Part shown: positions 1 to 8,579 of the stretch, piece by piece | Layout: every line of letters begins with the position of its first letter | How positions within the stretch are numbered: the first letter of the stretch is position 1 | Translations under genes and position numbers: made by a program | The notes under the pieces: generated by a model | The model's input: only the letters and a program-made list of their open reading frames with translations | Told to the model about the DNA's origin: nothing | The model's database searches: none | Origin: JAXGTO01 sp040774885 | Lineage (GTDB): Bacteria; Actinomycetota; Coriobacteriia; Coriobacteriales; Eggerthellaceae | Reading direction: 5' to 3' | DNA: 60,508 bases | Assembly: GCA_040774885.1 (NCBI GenBank) | Contig: JAXGTO010000011.1 | Coordinates: 1-60,508 of the forward strand

Positions 1-1
1 A

Positions 2-2212
2 GTGTGGGACGCCGATTCGGGCACTTACGTGCTGGGCGGGTCGCCCTACCGCGTGGAGTACTGGTTCGGCGACGGCAGTACCTATGCCGAGGCCACTACC
101 GACCGCGTGAACAAGATAGACCTGACGGGCCATGCCTTCACGGCAGCGGAAATCACAGCCATGGAAAAATCCTTCTACGGGTACAGCTTGGCTGAAACCG
201 ACCCGCTGGAATACAGCACCGACGATGGGGCTACATGGAACACGTTTGCGGCAGGGGATGTGCTGCCTGCCACCACGGATACCTCCCAATACCGCATCCG
301 CGTGAAGTACGATCGCGTGACGAACAAAGTCGATTTCGCAACCGAAGACCCGAACCACGGAACCATCACCAACGGGGATTCCCAGTCTGTGGCTACGGGC
401 GATACGGCGGCTGCCGGTGTGGGGACCTACCCGGTCGACGACTGGTTTTTCATCGGGTGGCACTATTCGATGGCCACCGACACATCCGGCGGTACCAAGA
501 CCGGCTATATCTACGACTACACCAAGCTCACCATCGAGGGTGCCACAACCTTCACCGCGATGTTCGCCGAGCAGCCGTTCGTGAGCGCCATCACATCTGG
601 CGGCGGATCGTTGGCGGTGGGCAAGGGGACCGCCGAGGTGCCCACTATCACGGATGGCACCCTTTCCGATTCCGTGGAATGGGATCAAGGAACCTCTCAA
701 AGCTACAGCGCCACCGTTGCACTGCGCGCCAACCCCCATTACCACATCAAGGCGATCACGGTCATCCGGCCGGCCGAGGCTTCCCAAGACAATTCGACGG
801 CCATCGACCTTGCTAACACCAGCACTGCGCAATATCTCAACCCTGACACCACCACCGGGGCCAGCGCAACGCTCATGTTGAACGGAAGTGCCACGGACAG
901 CACCTATGGCACGCTTTCCATAACCGGGTTGCCCAAAGCGGCCAGCGTCATCGTGGAATACGAGCCCGATACCACCTACAACGTCAAGTTCTACAGCTTC
1001 AACGGCGTTTCCACCGACCTGTTCGAGACGCATAGCGGCTTGTATGATGGCGACAAGATCGGCGCGCCGCCCACGGCGGTCCCCACGCGCGACGGCTACA
1101 ACTTCATGGGCTGGACCACGGATCCGGATGCCGACCCCGACAGCGGGGCACGGGCGAACTATGACGAAGGTACGCCCATCGACGGAGCCGACCAGACGTA
1201 TTACGCCCTCTGGCAGAAGATCGGCGACAAAACCTACACCTACAATGTCGAAATCTTCAAGCAGAACGTCGGCAGCACGAACAAAGATGACAAGAGTCAA
1301 TACACGCTTGACAGTTCTACCAGCGTCTCGATCTATTCATCGGGCGGGACCGTCACCGAAACGCCTTCCACGCTGGTCGGCTATACCTACTATGCCGACA
1401 TTTCGAATGCGAGCGGCACGGTGACCACCACGCCCATCCTGACGTTGCGTCTGTACTACACACGCAATGGCCCGTACAGCCTGTCGCTCAAAGAGGCCGA
1501 TGGTACCGACGTGGCCGGCGTTACCACCCCGCAGTCAAGAAGCTATGACGAGGCGCTGGGGCTTTCTTCCGAGGCGAACACCCCGGCCAAGGCCGGCTAC
1601 ACTTTCGACGGTTGGTATTACGACAAGTACTTCGTCAATCCGGTGGGGTCCGATGACCTTATGCCGAACAACGACCTGACCGTCTATGCCAAATGGATTA
1701 CCGACGACCGCCCCGGCACCATCAAGGTGACCAAGACGACAGCGGGCGCCTATGCCGATAAGACCAAGGACTTCTCGTTCACCATCAGCTATACCAAGCT
1801 CAACGATGATGGATCTACGGAGGCGGTGGTCGACGAAGCACATACGCTGAGTGACGGCGAGTCGTTCAGCGTCAATGATGCCGTGCTGGGCGATGCGTAT
1901 TCGGTGACCGAAACGAAAGACGCCAACTACGCCGTAAGCGAGAATCACACGGTGCCTGCGGGTGGGTCGGCCACCGAAAGCACCGATGCACAGGGCAACC
2001 TGACGGTTTCGGGCACGGTGGCATACGGCACCACGCAGGTTGATTACACCAACACCCTTTCGGGCGTTGTTCCTTCGGGTATCGCGGATGGGATGTCGGG
2101 TTGGCTGTGGGTGCTCATTCCGCTGGCGGTGTTCGCCGTCTGGGCGGGCATGCGCTACCGTCAACGCAAAGCACGTGCTGCCGGCAGCACGTCAAACCCC
2201 ACGTCCCGCTGA
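2..2212 (+). CDS. Cell-surface protein with InlB-type repeats, 5'-truncated by window edge
   Basis: The reading frame is open from the first bases, so the true start and signal peptide lie outside the window. The visible 736 residues carry two InlB/Listeria-Bacteroides-type repeats (roughly residues 325-405 and 495-565, each ending in the YxxW-type YYALW or VYAKW signature). A Cna-B/DUF7601-like beta-sandwich follows (about 570-690, starting GTIKVTKTTAG). The C-terminus is a sorting-like tail: VVPSG, a hydrophobic helix (WLWVLIPLAVFAVWAGM) and a basic end (RYRQRK). There is no LPXTG. It is likely an anchored adhesin. The same VVPSG-helix-basic tail recurs on the protein at 39205-43614. The gene converges on the glucosidase at 2307; the 94 bp between them holds no clear terminator. 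Confidence 0.8.
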   Translation: MWDADSGTYVLGGSPYRVEYWFGDGSTYAEATTDRVNKIDLTGHAFTAAEITAMEKSFYGYSLAETDPLEYSTDDGATWNTFAAGDVLPATTDTSQYRIRVKYDRVTNKVDFATEDPNHGTITNGDSQSVATGDTAAAGVGTYPVDDWFFIGWHYSMATDTSGGTKTGYIYDYTKLTIEGATTFTAMFAEQPFVSAITSGGGSLAVGKGTAEVPTITDGTLSDSVEWDQGTSQSYSATVALRANPHYHIKAITVIRPAEASQDNSTAIDLANTSTAQYLNPDTTTGASATLMLNGSATDSTYGTLSITGLPKAASVIVEYEPDTTYNVKFYSFNGVSTDLFETHSGLYDGDKIGAPPTAVPTRDGYNFMGWTTDPDADPDSGARANYDEGTPIDGADQTYYALWQKIGDKTYTYNVEIFKQNVGSTNKDDKSQYTLDSSTSVSIYSSGGTVTETPSTLVGYTYYADISNASGTVTTTPILTLRLYYTRNGPYSLSLKEADGTDVAGVTTPQSRSYDEALGLSSEANTPAKAGYTFDGWYYDKYFVNPVGSDDLMPNNDLTVYAKWITDDRPGTIKVTKTTAGAYADKTKDFSFTISYTKLNDDGSTEAVVDEAHTLSDGESFSVNDAVLGDAYSVTETKDANYAVSENHTVPAGGSATESTDAQGNLTVSGTVAYGTTQVDYTNTLSGVVPSGIADGMSGWLWVLIPLAVFAVWAGMRYRQRKARAAGSTSNPTSR

Positions 2213-2306
2213 TGCGCGCGCAGATAGGCGCCGCGTCACCCCAGTAAAACACGCACTGCCGGAATCGCGTCGATTGCGTTTCTCTAGCGCGATCTATCCT
2301 TGTGTG

Positions 2307-3980
2307 TCAGCGCTCGTAGAGGACCGCTTCGAGCGGCTGGAGCGCTCCCGGTTGGCTTTCGCCGTATGAAGAGGTCACCAGCGTTGCGGACTCCACCAAT
2401 GATTCGTCGTAATACGCCGGCGTGGTGGTGAAGTTGACCAGAACGATGGCCGTCTTGCCGTTTGCCGTTCGTGCGTAGGCGTAGATCTGCTGGCTGTCTT
2501 CCAGCAGCTCGCGGTAATCGCCGGCCGTCAGCTCGACCATGCTGGAGCGCAGGGCGGCCAGTTTGCGGTACCACGAAAGGACGGATGCGGCATCGGCGTT
2601 CTGACTGGCCACGTTGCAGGTTTGGAAGTCGCCGTGCAGGGGCAGCCACGGCTCGACGGTCGAAAAGCCCGCGTGCTCCGAAACGTCCCACGGCATGGGC
2701 GCGCGAGCGTTGTCGCGGCTGAAACGCTGCACGGCCGCAAGCGCCTGCTGGGTGGAAAAGCCCTCCGAAAGCGCGAAGTCGTATTGTGCCTTCGAAAGAA
2801 CATCGTCATAGTCGTCGATGGAAGGCAGCGCGCCGTTGGTGCAGCCGAGCTCTTCCCCCTGATAGATGAAGGGCGTTCCGCGCAGCGTCAGCAACACCAT
2901 CCCCATGGCCTTGGCCGCGCTGACGGTATCGGCGTCTGGTGCGAAGAAGTTGTTCACCGAACGCGGGTGGTCGTGGTTCTCGAAGAAGATCGGGTACCAG
3001 CCGTCATCCTCCGTCGCCTTTTGGACGGATGAAATAGTGTCTTTCAGGTCGGTGAGTTTCCAGTCGACCGAATAGCACCACAGTTCGGCTTTGCCCACGG
3101 GAACGTGGATGTGATCGAACCCGAACAGCATGTCGAATACGCCGTCGCGCCCAATCCAGCGCGGCAGATCTTCGGGCGGGATGCCGTTGGCTTCGGCCAC
3201 GGTGAACACGTCGCGCCCCGCCACCGTGCTCCATTTGAATTCCGTCAGGAAATCGAGGATTCCATCGACGGCGGTGGTCATGGAGCGCACGTCGATCGTG
3301 CCGTCGGCGGCGTCCGGCGTTCCGTCGACGAAGACGGCCGGCTTCTTTATGTAGACGATGGCATCCACGCGAAAGCCGCCGACGCCTTTGTCCAGCCAGA
3401 ACTTGGCCACATCGTAAAGGGCTTCGCGCACATCGGGGTTTTCCCAATTGAGGTCGGGCTGAGAGGCTCCGAAGGTGTGCAGGCAGTACTGTTTGCGCGT
3501 GTCGCTCCAGCGCCAGGCCGACCCGCCGAAGGCGCTGCGCCAATTGGTGGGCGGCTTGCCGTCTTTCGCATCGCGCCAGATGTACCAGTCGGCTTTTTCG
3601 CTGGTGCGGGATGCTTTGGAATCCAAAAACCAGGCGCACTGGTCCGACGTGTGGTTGAACACCAAGTCCATGACCACCTTCATGCCCAATGCATCCGCCT
3701 TGGCGATGAGCTCATCCATGTCGTCCATGGTGCCGAAGCGCGGGTCGATGGCGTAGTAGTCTTGCACGTCGTAGCCGTTGTCTTTCATGGGAGAGCGGTA
3801 TATGGGCGTGAGCCAGATGGCGCCGACTCCCAACGATGCCAGGTAATCGAGCTGGCCGATGATTCCCCGCAAAGTGCCCGTGCCCTGCGCGCCGGTGTCG
3901 CGGAAGCTCTTGGGATAGATTTCGTAGACTATCGCTTTCTGCCACCAGGCAAGATCGTCCGAAGCATCCCGAGGTTCCAT
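2307..3980 (-). CDS. GH13 alpha-glucosidase (oligo-1,6-glucosidase / phosphotrehalase family)
   Basis: A 557-residue glycoside hydrolase family 13 enzyme expected to hydrolyse alpha-glucosidic bonds of short cytoplasmic oligosaccharides. It starts with the family's WWQKAIVYEIYPKSF motif. Region I is DLVFNH (about 105-110), the nucleophile is Asp206 in GFRVDAI, the acid/base is Glu263 in TVAEANG, and Asp337 in ENHDH is the transition-state stabiliser. There is no signal peptide. I chose the ATG at 3980 because a GAAGGGAG ribosome site sits just upstream and the family motif begins soon after; an in-frame start at 4061 adds 27 unconserved residues. Substrate is not resolved: isomaltose-type sugars, dextrin or trehalose-6-phosphate are all possible. 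A trehalose-6-phosphate synthase/phosphatase is encoded far away at 30774-32960. Confidence 0.88.
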   Translation of the reverse strand: MEPRDASDDLAWWQKAIVYEIYPKSFRDTGAQGTGTLRGIIGQLDYLASLGVGAIWLTPIYRSPMKDNGYDVQDYYAIDPRFGTMDDMDELIAKADALGMKVVMDLVFNHTSDQCAWFLDSKASRTSEKADWYIWRDAKDGKPPTNWRSAFGGSAWRWSDTRKQYCLHTFGASQPDLNWENPDVREALYDVAKFWLDKGVGGFRVDAIVYIKKPAVFVDGTPDAADGTIDVRSMTTAVDGILDFLTEFKWSTVAGRDVFTVAEANGIPPEDLPRWIGRDGVFDMLFGFDHIHVPVGKAELWCYSVDWKLTDLKDTISSVQKATEDDGWYPIFFENHDHPRSVNNFFAPDADTVSAAKAMGMVLLTLRGTPFIYQGEELGCTNGALPSIDDYDDVLSKAQYDFALSEGFSTQQALAAVQRFSRDNARAPMPWDVSEHAGFSTVEPWLPLHGDFQTCNVASQNADAASVLSWYRKLAALRSSMVELTAGDYRELLEDSQQIYAYARTANGKTAIVLVNFTTTPAYYDESLVESATLVTSSYGESQPGALQPLEAVLYER

Positions 3981-4194
3981 CTCACTCCCTTCGCGCACGT
4001 GGGCCGCACCTTTGCGAGCGGCATCGAATCCACTATAGAACCTGTCGGCCAAACGGTGCAAACGTCATGAAAAGACGATGATTGATGCACCTAGCTGGCG
4101 CTCTATGGGGAAGGGAGGCGGACGCCATGGGCGCAGCGATCGAGACAATGCCGCCTTGCCGGCGTTTTGCGGGGGAGGGAGTGCAACGGGAAGC

Positions 4195-4956
4195 TCAGGC
4201 GGTGTGCACGGCTATCGCCTGCGCCAACCAGTCGGCCAGGCCGGGGGCAAGGGCCTCGTAGTGGGCGCGGAAGCGCGGGTCGGCGGCGTAACCTTGCCCC
4301 AACTGGGCGTAAACCTCGTCGGTGTAGAAGTCTCCGAATTTGCCCAAGTAGGCGTGATGCTCTTGCACCAGGGCTTGAGCGGCAGCGCCGTCAGGGGTCT
4401 CGCCCGCTTTCAGGCATTCCGCCATGCGCTGATGGATGGCTTCCAATCCGGCGTTCAAATCGTCGAATCCTTCCTTGTCCAATTCCTTCACGGCGTCGTA
4501 GCGCTTTTCGTAGGCCTCATCGCCGAAGCGCTCGCGCATCTCGGTTCCGTATGCGGCGTCGTTTTCTTCCAGTTCTTTTTTGACAAAGGGATCGAGTTTT
4601 TGTTGGGCGGTCATGCGACCACCTCCGTTCTGTGCGTCTAGCGTTTTGTCTATCAGGGAAAGGATGGTATCGATCCGGTCGCGCTTGCGCTGCAGCGCAG
4701 TGCGTTGGCGGGTCAAGGTCGAAGCCGAATCGGCTCCTTCGTTCAGGGCCCGGCGTATTTCCTCGATGGGCAGTTCCAGTTCGCGGTACAGCAATATCTG
4801 CTGCAGTCGGTCGACGGCAGCGTCATCGTAGACGCGATATCCGTTGGCCGCGCGCTGCGGTACCAGCAACCCGCTTTCGTCGTAGAAGCGCAAGGTGCGC
4901 AGGCTCACGCCCGACATCTTCGCCATCTGCCCGATGGAATATCCTTGTTCGCTCAT
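4195..4956 (-). CDS. MerR-family regulator with TipAS effector domain
   Basis: A 253-residue one-component activator. Residues 5-75 form the MerR winged helix (YSIGQMAKMSGVSLRTLRFYDE), 76-115 a dimerising coiled coil, and the rest an alpha-helical TipAS-like domain, which in TipAL binds thiopeptides and related drugs. The ATG at 4956 is preceded by GAAAGGAA, whereas an upstream in-frame start at 5073 would put the operator inside the gene. Its own promoter (4979-5009) has the overlong 19-bp spacer with central dyad typical of MerR-activated promoters, so the gene is probably autoregulated. The divergent neighbour yaiI at 5063 could share the control region. No drug pump lies next to it. Confidence 0.87.
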   Translation of the reverse strand: MSEQGYSIGQMAKMSGVSLRTLRFYDESGLLVPQRAANGYRVYDDAAVDRLQQILLYRELELPIEEIRRALNEGADSASTLTRQRTALQRKRDRIDTILSLIDKTLDAQNGGGRMTAQQKLDPFVKKELEENDAAYGTEMRERFGDEAYEKRYDAVKELDKEGFDDLNAGLEAIHQRMAECLKAGETPDGAAAQALVQEHHAYLGKFGDFYTDEVYAQLGQGYAADPRFRAHYEALAPGLADWLAQAIAVHTA

Positions 4957-4978
4957 CGCATTCCTTTCCACAAGGCAG

Positions 4979-5009
4979 AGCATAAACCCTTCCGTAACGT
5001 AAGGGTCAA
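4979..5009 (-). promoter_or_regulatory. MerR-type promoter/operator of the TipAS regulator gene
   Basis: Read on the minus strand, a -35 TTGACC (5004-5009) and a -10 TATGCT (4979-4984) are separated by exactly 19 bp. The spacer region carries a dyad with arms ACCCTT and AAGGGT (4986-5006, 18 of 21 positions symmetrical). This is the classic layout of a MerR-activated promoter. The dyad sequence differs from the operator shared by the five other MerR-type promoters in the window. Confidence 0.75.
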
Positions 5010-5062
5010 GAGGTTGTGCAAAACGATATACTGGGAAGACTTCGACAGCAAGGAGACGAATC

Positions 5063-5548
5063 TTGTCCCGCACTCTCTACATAGACGCCGATGCCTGTCC
5101 GGTAACCCGGGAAGCGCTTGCCGCCGCCCGACGCGCGCACGTGCCCGTGGTCATTGCGGGCAACACCACGCAGAACCTCGAGCGCCACATAAAACCGGGC
5201 GATCCGCGCAGCGCCGATACGGCGCACGGCGGATTCTGGGTGGACGTGCTGCAGTGCGGCGTAGGGGCCGACAGCGCGGATTTCGCCATCGTGGAATGCC
5301 TGCAGGCGGGCGATGTGGTGGTAACGCAGGACATCGGCTTGGCCGGCATGGTTTTGGGGCGCGACGCCGCCGCCATCGGCGTGCGCGGCCGCGTGTACGA
5401 AAAGGCGACCATCGACATGCAGCTGTTCATCCGCCATGAAGAAAAGAAGGTGCGTCGTTCGGGCGGCCGCACCAAGGGTCCCGATGCCTTCACCGAGGAA
5501 GACCGCGAGCGCTTCATTGCGAATCTCACCAGGCTCCTGGAAGCCTGA
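5063..5548 (+). CDS. yaiI: YaiI/YqxD family (DUF188, PIN-like) protein
   Basis: A 161-residue protein of the UPF0178/DUF188 family, starting LYIDADACPV with the acidic DADACP motif, then VVTQDIGLA and a C-terminal SGGRTKGPDAFTEEDR segment typical of the family. The fold is PIN-like, which suggests a metal-dependent nuclease, but no biochemical function is established. The start is TTG at 5063, supported by an AAGGAGA ribosome site 8 nt upstream and by full-length agreement with the family. It is divergent from the MerR regulator. Confidence 0.85.
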   Translation: MSRTLYIDADACPVTREALAAARRAHVPVVIAGNTTQNLERHIKPGDPRSADTAHGGFWVDVLQCGVGADSADFAIVECLQAGDVVVTQDIGLAGMVLGRDAAAIGVRGRVYEKATIDMQLFIRHEEKKVRRSGGRTKGPDAFTEEDRERFIANLTRLLEA

Positions 5549-5872
5549 GTGCGCAATTTCAGGGTGCAAGGTCTTGAGCGGCGCTGGCGCAGAGCGCATT
5601 CTGATCGCCAATGGGTGGATGCCGGCCAGCTTTTCGCCTCCGTTTATCTGCTCTTTGCTCCAGCCAGTTTTTGGATGATGAGGCAAAAGAACCCAAAACG
5701 TGATGCGCGCTTATCGAACATATTAGGAAATAAGATTACAGAGTTATATGAATAACAGATAACCAAGTAACGAGAATAGGTATGAGCCCAGGTATTGAAT
5801 GGTTGAGGCGGTCGATTTAATATCCTACTAAACAAATAGGAAATATCGATCGAAACCGCAGGAAGGACCACC
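5549..5872. other. Intergenic region with AT-rich block before metY
   Basis: 324 bp without a gene. The part from about 5690 to 5850 is clearly more AT-rich than its surroundings. It contains a small hairpin (GTTAT 5743-5747 with ATAAC 5752-5756) and the metY promoter described separately. I found no SAM-I or other known riboswitch pattern. Confidence 0.5.
5795..5841 (+). promoter_or_regulatory. metY promoter with overlapping TCCTA-N9-TAGGA dyad
   Basis: A -35 TTGAAT (5795-5800) and a -10 TAATAT (5818-5823) are separated by 17 bp. An inverted repeat (TCCTA 5823-5827, TAGGA 5837-5841) begins at the last base of the -10 and covers the expected transcription start, a repressor-like position. 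The shape resembles Rrf2/CymR/IscR-class sites, which often control sulfur genes; that assignment is inference. Confidence 0.55.
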
Positions 5873-7171
5873 ATGCCTGATTTTCTGAACAAGGGTTACC
5901 ATTTCGAAACCCTGCAATTGCACGTCGGTCAAGAAGAAGCTGATCCAGCCACCGACTCACGGGCCGTTCCCATCTACCAGACCACGTCGTACGTGTTCCA
6001 TGACTGCCAGCACGCCGCCGATAGGTTTGCTCTGAAAGACGCCGGCAACATCTACGGTCGCCTGACCAATTCAACCCAAGATGCGTTCGAACGGCGTATC
6101 GCTGCACTTGAAGGAGGGGTTGCGGCACTGGCAACGGCATCCGGTGCGGCGGCCGTCACGTACGCTATCCTCAATTTGGCGCAAGCCGGTGACCACATCG
6201 TGGCTGCAAAGACCATCTATGGCGGAACGTTCAATCTGCTGGAGCACACGCTCCCAGCCTACGGAATCACTACGACGTTCGTCGATCCCGATGAAGCGGG
6301 ATCGTTCGAGCGCGCCATCCAGGACAATACCAAGGCGCTGTTTGTCGAATCTTTGGGCAATCCGAATTCGAACATCATCGATATCGAACAGGTAGCGAAA
6401 GCAGCCCACGACCATGGCATTCCTTTGGTGGTGGACAACACGTTCGCCACTCCGTATCTTCTGCGTCCTTTGGAACACGGCGCCGACATCGTCGTGCATT
6501 CCGCTACTAAATTCATCGGCGGGCACGGCACGGCAGTCGGCGGGGTCATCGTCGATGGCGGATCATTCGATTGGGTTGCCAGTGGAAAGTTCCCTCTGTT
6601 GGTGGACCCCGACCCCAGCTATCACGGCATCAGCTACGCCAAAGACGTGGGTCCGGCTGCTTTCGTTACCCGTATTCGCGCCATTTTGCTTCGCGACACG
6701 GGGGCGACCCTGTCGCCCGTCCATGCCTTCCTCTTTATCCAGGGGCTCGAAACCCTTTCGCTTCGCGTAGAGCGTCATGTTCAGAATGCCCTCAAGGTGG
6801 TTGACTATCTCAACCGTCACCCCCAGGTCGATCACGTCAACCATCCGTCGCTTCCCGGTCATCCCAATCATGAGCTCTATCGCCGGTATTTTCCCCATGG
6901 CGGCGGCTCGATATTCACCTTCGAAATCAAAGGGGATGATGCGACGGCTCGCGCCTTCATAGATCATCTCGAGATCTTTTCATTGCTGGCAAACGTCGCC
7001 GATGTCAAGTCTTTGGTAATTCATCCCGCATCCACCACTCATGCGCAGCTTTCAACTGAAGAATTGCTGGACCAGGGGATTAAGCCCACTACCATACGGT
7101 TGTCTATCGGCACCGAGCATATCGACGACATCATCGCCGACTTGGATCAGGCGTTCGCCGCCGTGCAATAA
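5873..7171 (+). CDS. metY: O-acetyl-L-homoserine sulfhydrylase (PLP-dependent)
   Basis: A 432-residue Cys/Met-metabolism PLP enzyme making homocysteine from O-acetylhomoserine and sulfide in the cytoplasm. Diagnostic features are the start FETLQLHVGQ, the active-site lysine Lys213 in HSATKFIGGHG, the VVDNTFATPYL motif holding the PLP-nitrogen aspartate, and the long SYHGISY insertion that separates MetY from the shorter gamma-synthases. The ribosome site is AGGAAGG upstream of ATG 5873. It appears monocistronic: its own promoter and dyad lie upstream and a hairpin overlaps the stop codon. O-succinylhomoserine as substrate cannot be excluded. Confidence 0.92.
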   Translation: MPDFLNKGYHFETLQLHVGQEEADPATDSRAVPIYQTTSYVFHDCQHAADRFALKDAGNIYGRLTNSTQDAFERRIAALEGGVAALATASGAAAVTYAILNLAQAGDHIVAAKTIYGGTFNLLEHTLPAYGITTTFVDPDEAGSFERAIQDNTKALFVESLGNPNSNIIDIEQVAKAAHDHGIPLVVDNTFATPYLLRPLEHGADIVVHSATKFIGGHGTAVGGVIVDGGSFDWVASGKFPLLVDPDPSYHGISYAKDVGPAAFVTRIRAILLRDTGATLSPVHAFLFIQGLETLSLRVERHVQNALKVVDYLNRHPQVDHVNHPSLPGHPNHELYRRYFPHGGGSIFTFEIKGDDATARAFIDHLEIFSLLANVADVKSLVIHPASTTHAQLSTEELLDQGIKPTTIRLSIGTEHIDDIIADLDQAFAAVQ

Positions 7172-7178
7172 ACGGCGG
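7158..7178 (+). terminator. Possible terminator hairpin over the metY stop codon
   Basis: CCGCCGT (7158-7164) pairs perfectly with ACGGCGG (7172-7178) across a 7-nt loop containing the TAA. The following tract TGGTTCTGTTGTCT is only moderately T-rich, so termination strength is uncertain. Confidence 0.4.
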
Positions 7179-7203
7179 TGGTTCTGTTGTCTGGCGGGTC
7201 GCT

Positions 7204-8346
7204 CTACGAAAGAAACTCCGACAAATCGGTATGAAGCATGCCTTCGGCCTCGGCCGTCCAGTCCTCATCGCGTGTTTCGGTGAACAGGAATCCGTACGTC
7301 CCCATTTTGGCGATGTCGGTCTGCCGCAATTCCATCACTCGACGGAAGCGGGCGCGCAAGGCATCGTAGTCGAACGAACCGCTCTTTTGCACGATTTCGG
7401 GCGACGTGGTGAGCAACATCATAGTGTACGAAAGCCCGTCTTTGCCCGCCAGCACCTGATTCCAGTTCGGGCGCTTGTCGTCCAAGAACATCTGATAGGT
7501 TTTGAACCCGTAGGCGAAATACGACAGGTCGGTGGTGCACAGCCCCGCAAAGCGCAGCGGATTGAATTCGATGGGGATGATGCGCCCGCCGCCGTCGACG
7601 CGTACTTCGGCGTGGACGGGGAAATCGGACAGCCCGAGTATGCCGTTGCAGTCATCCAAGAACCGCGTCATCGGCTCCAACTGCGTTTCGATGACGCGCT
7701 TGGAAGTGTAGTAGAGCCGATCGGACACATCGTCGGCGCTGGCGAAATCGTGCTTCAAGATGTCCAGCACCACGGCGCGGCCTTCTGAATCGAAGTAGGC
7801 GTCGATGGCGTATTCATCGCCCTGCAGATAGCCTTCTACCAAAAAATCGGCGTCACTCACCACGCTCGAATCGTATACGTCGTTCCAAGAATCGGACGTG
7901 CCGCGGATGTCTTGCACGGCAGAACGCCAATCGTCGGCACTGAACAGCGGATAGATGCCCAAGCTGAAAAATCCGGTCGAGGGTTTGAGCACGGCGGGGT
8001 AGGTGAGCGTTTCGGGGTCGACCGCATCGAGTTGCGAAGCGGGGTATTCCCGAAACAGGTAGTCGGGGAAAAGCGGCGCCAGCGCTCGGCGAAAGCCCGC
8101 TTTGTCTTTGAGCAGGGCGATTCCCCGCTGCGTGCTTTCGCTGCACCAAGGTTTGGCGCGGTCGAGCTGGGCTTCCGAAAGCGCGATCACCCTCTTTTGC
8201 GGGCAGGGGTCTGTGGTGGCGATGGCCAGGCCGGCTCCCGATTGCTCGAGCTGGCGGGCCGCCTCGTTGTCGAGCACCGGATGATGGCTTGTCTCCAGGT
8301 AGTCGAGGACTTCGGACGACACCATCGAATCATCGAGGACGAACAT
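7204..8346 (-). CDS. ATP-grasp domain protein of unknown substrate
   Basis: A 380-residue protein with an ATP-grasp fold: VLKPSTGFFSLG is a phosphate-binding lysine loop, EYAIDAYFDSEG and VVLDILKHDF are central strands, and VHAEVRVD...IPIEFNPLRFAG carries the acidic Mg-ATP ligands (Glu, then ExN). Such enzymes ligate a carboxylate to an amine or thiol through an acyl-phosphate; nothing here identifies the substrate. The start at 8346 follows GGGAAAGGGAGA; an earlier in-frame start at 8424 adds a 26-residue basic stretch without homology. It is isolated between metY (convergent) and the radical SAM gene. Confidence 0.7.
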   Translation of the reverse strand: MFVLDDSMVSSEVLDYLETSHHPVLDNEAARQLEQSGAGLAIATTDPCPQKRVIALSEAQLDRAKPWCSESTQRGIALLKDKAGFRRALAPLFPDYLFREYPASQLDAVDPETLTYPAVLKPSTGFFSLGIYPLFSADDWRSAVQDIRGTSDSWNDVYDSSVVSDADFLVEGYLQGDEYAIDAYFDSEGRAVVLDILKHDFASADDVSDRLYYTSKRVIETQLEPMTRFLDDCNGILGLSDFPVHAEVRVDGGGRIIPIEFNPLRFAGLCTTDLSYFAYGFKTYQMFLDDKRPNWNQVLAGKDGLSYTMMLLTTSPEIVQKSGSFDYDALRARFRRVMELRQTDIAKMGTYGFLFTETRDEDWTAEAEGMLHTDLSEFLS

Positions 8347-8579
8347 AGTGAATCTCCCTTTCCCTTGCACGCAGGCTTTACGGGTTCGCGCGCGGCATCT
8401 TCCACGGCTTTCGCTTGCGGGCATCGTCAGTGCCGATGGACGGCGCCAGCGTCAATAATGCTTAAATCGAAGCCGGTGGCATTGCGTCGTAAATCGCAAT
8501 CAATCGCCAGCCGGATCAGCCTACGCCAGTCCGATTGGTTGGGCAAATCGCTGTTGGCCAGACAATGCGACCAATTCGC

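Noticed and set aside
5549..5872. SAM riboswitch before metY
   Set aside because: No SAM-I/SAM-II-like core or terminator-antiterminator pair; a promoter with an operator-like dyad explains the region better.
6820..6835. Another copy of the hairpin-element core (CCCCAGGTCG) inside metY
   Set aside because: Only 10 bases match, it is within conserved coding sequence, and no inverted arms flank it.
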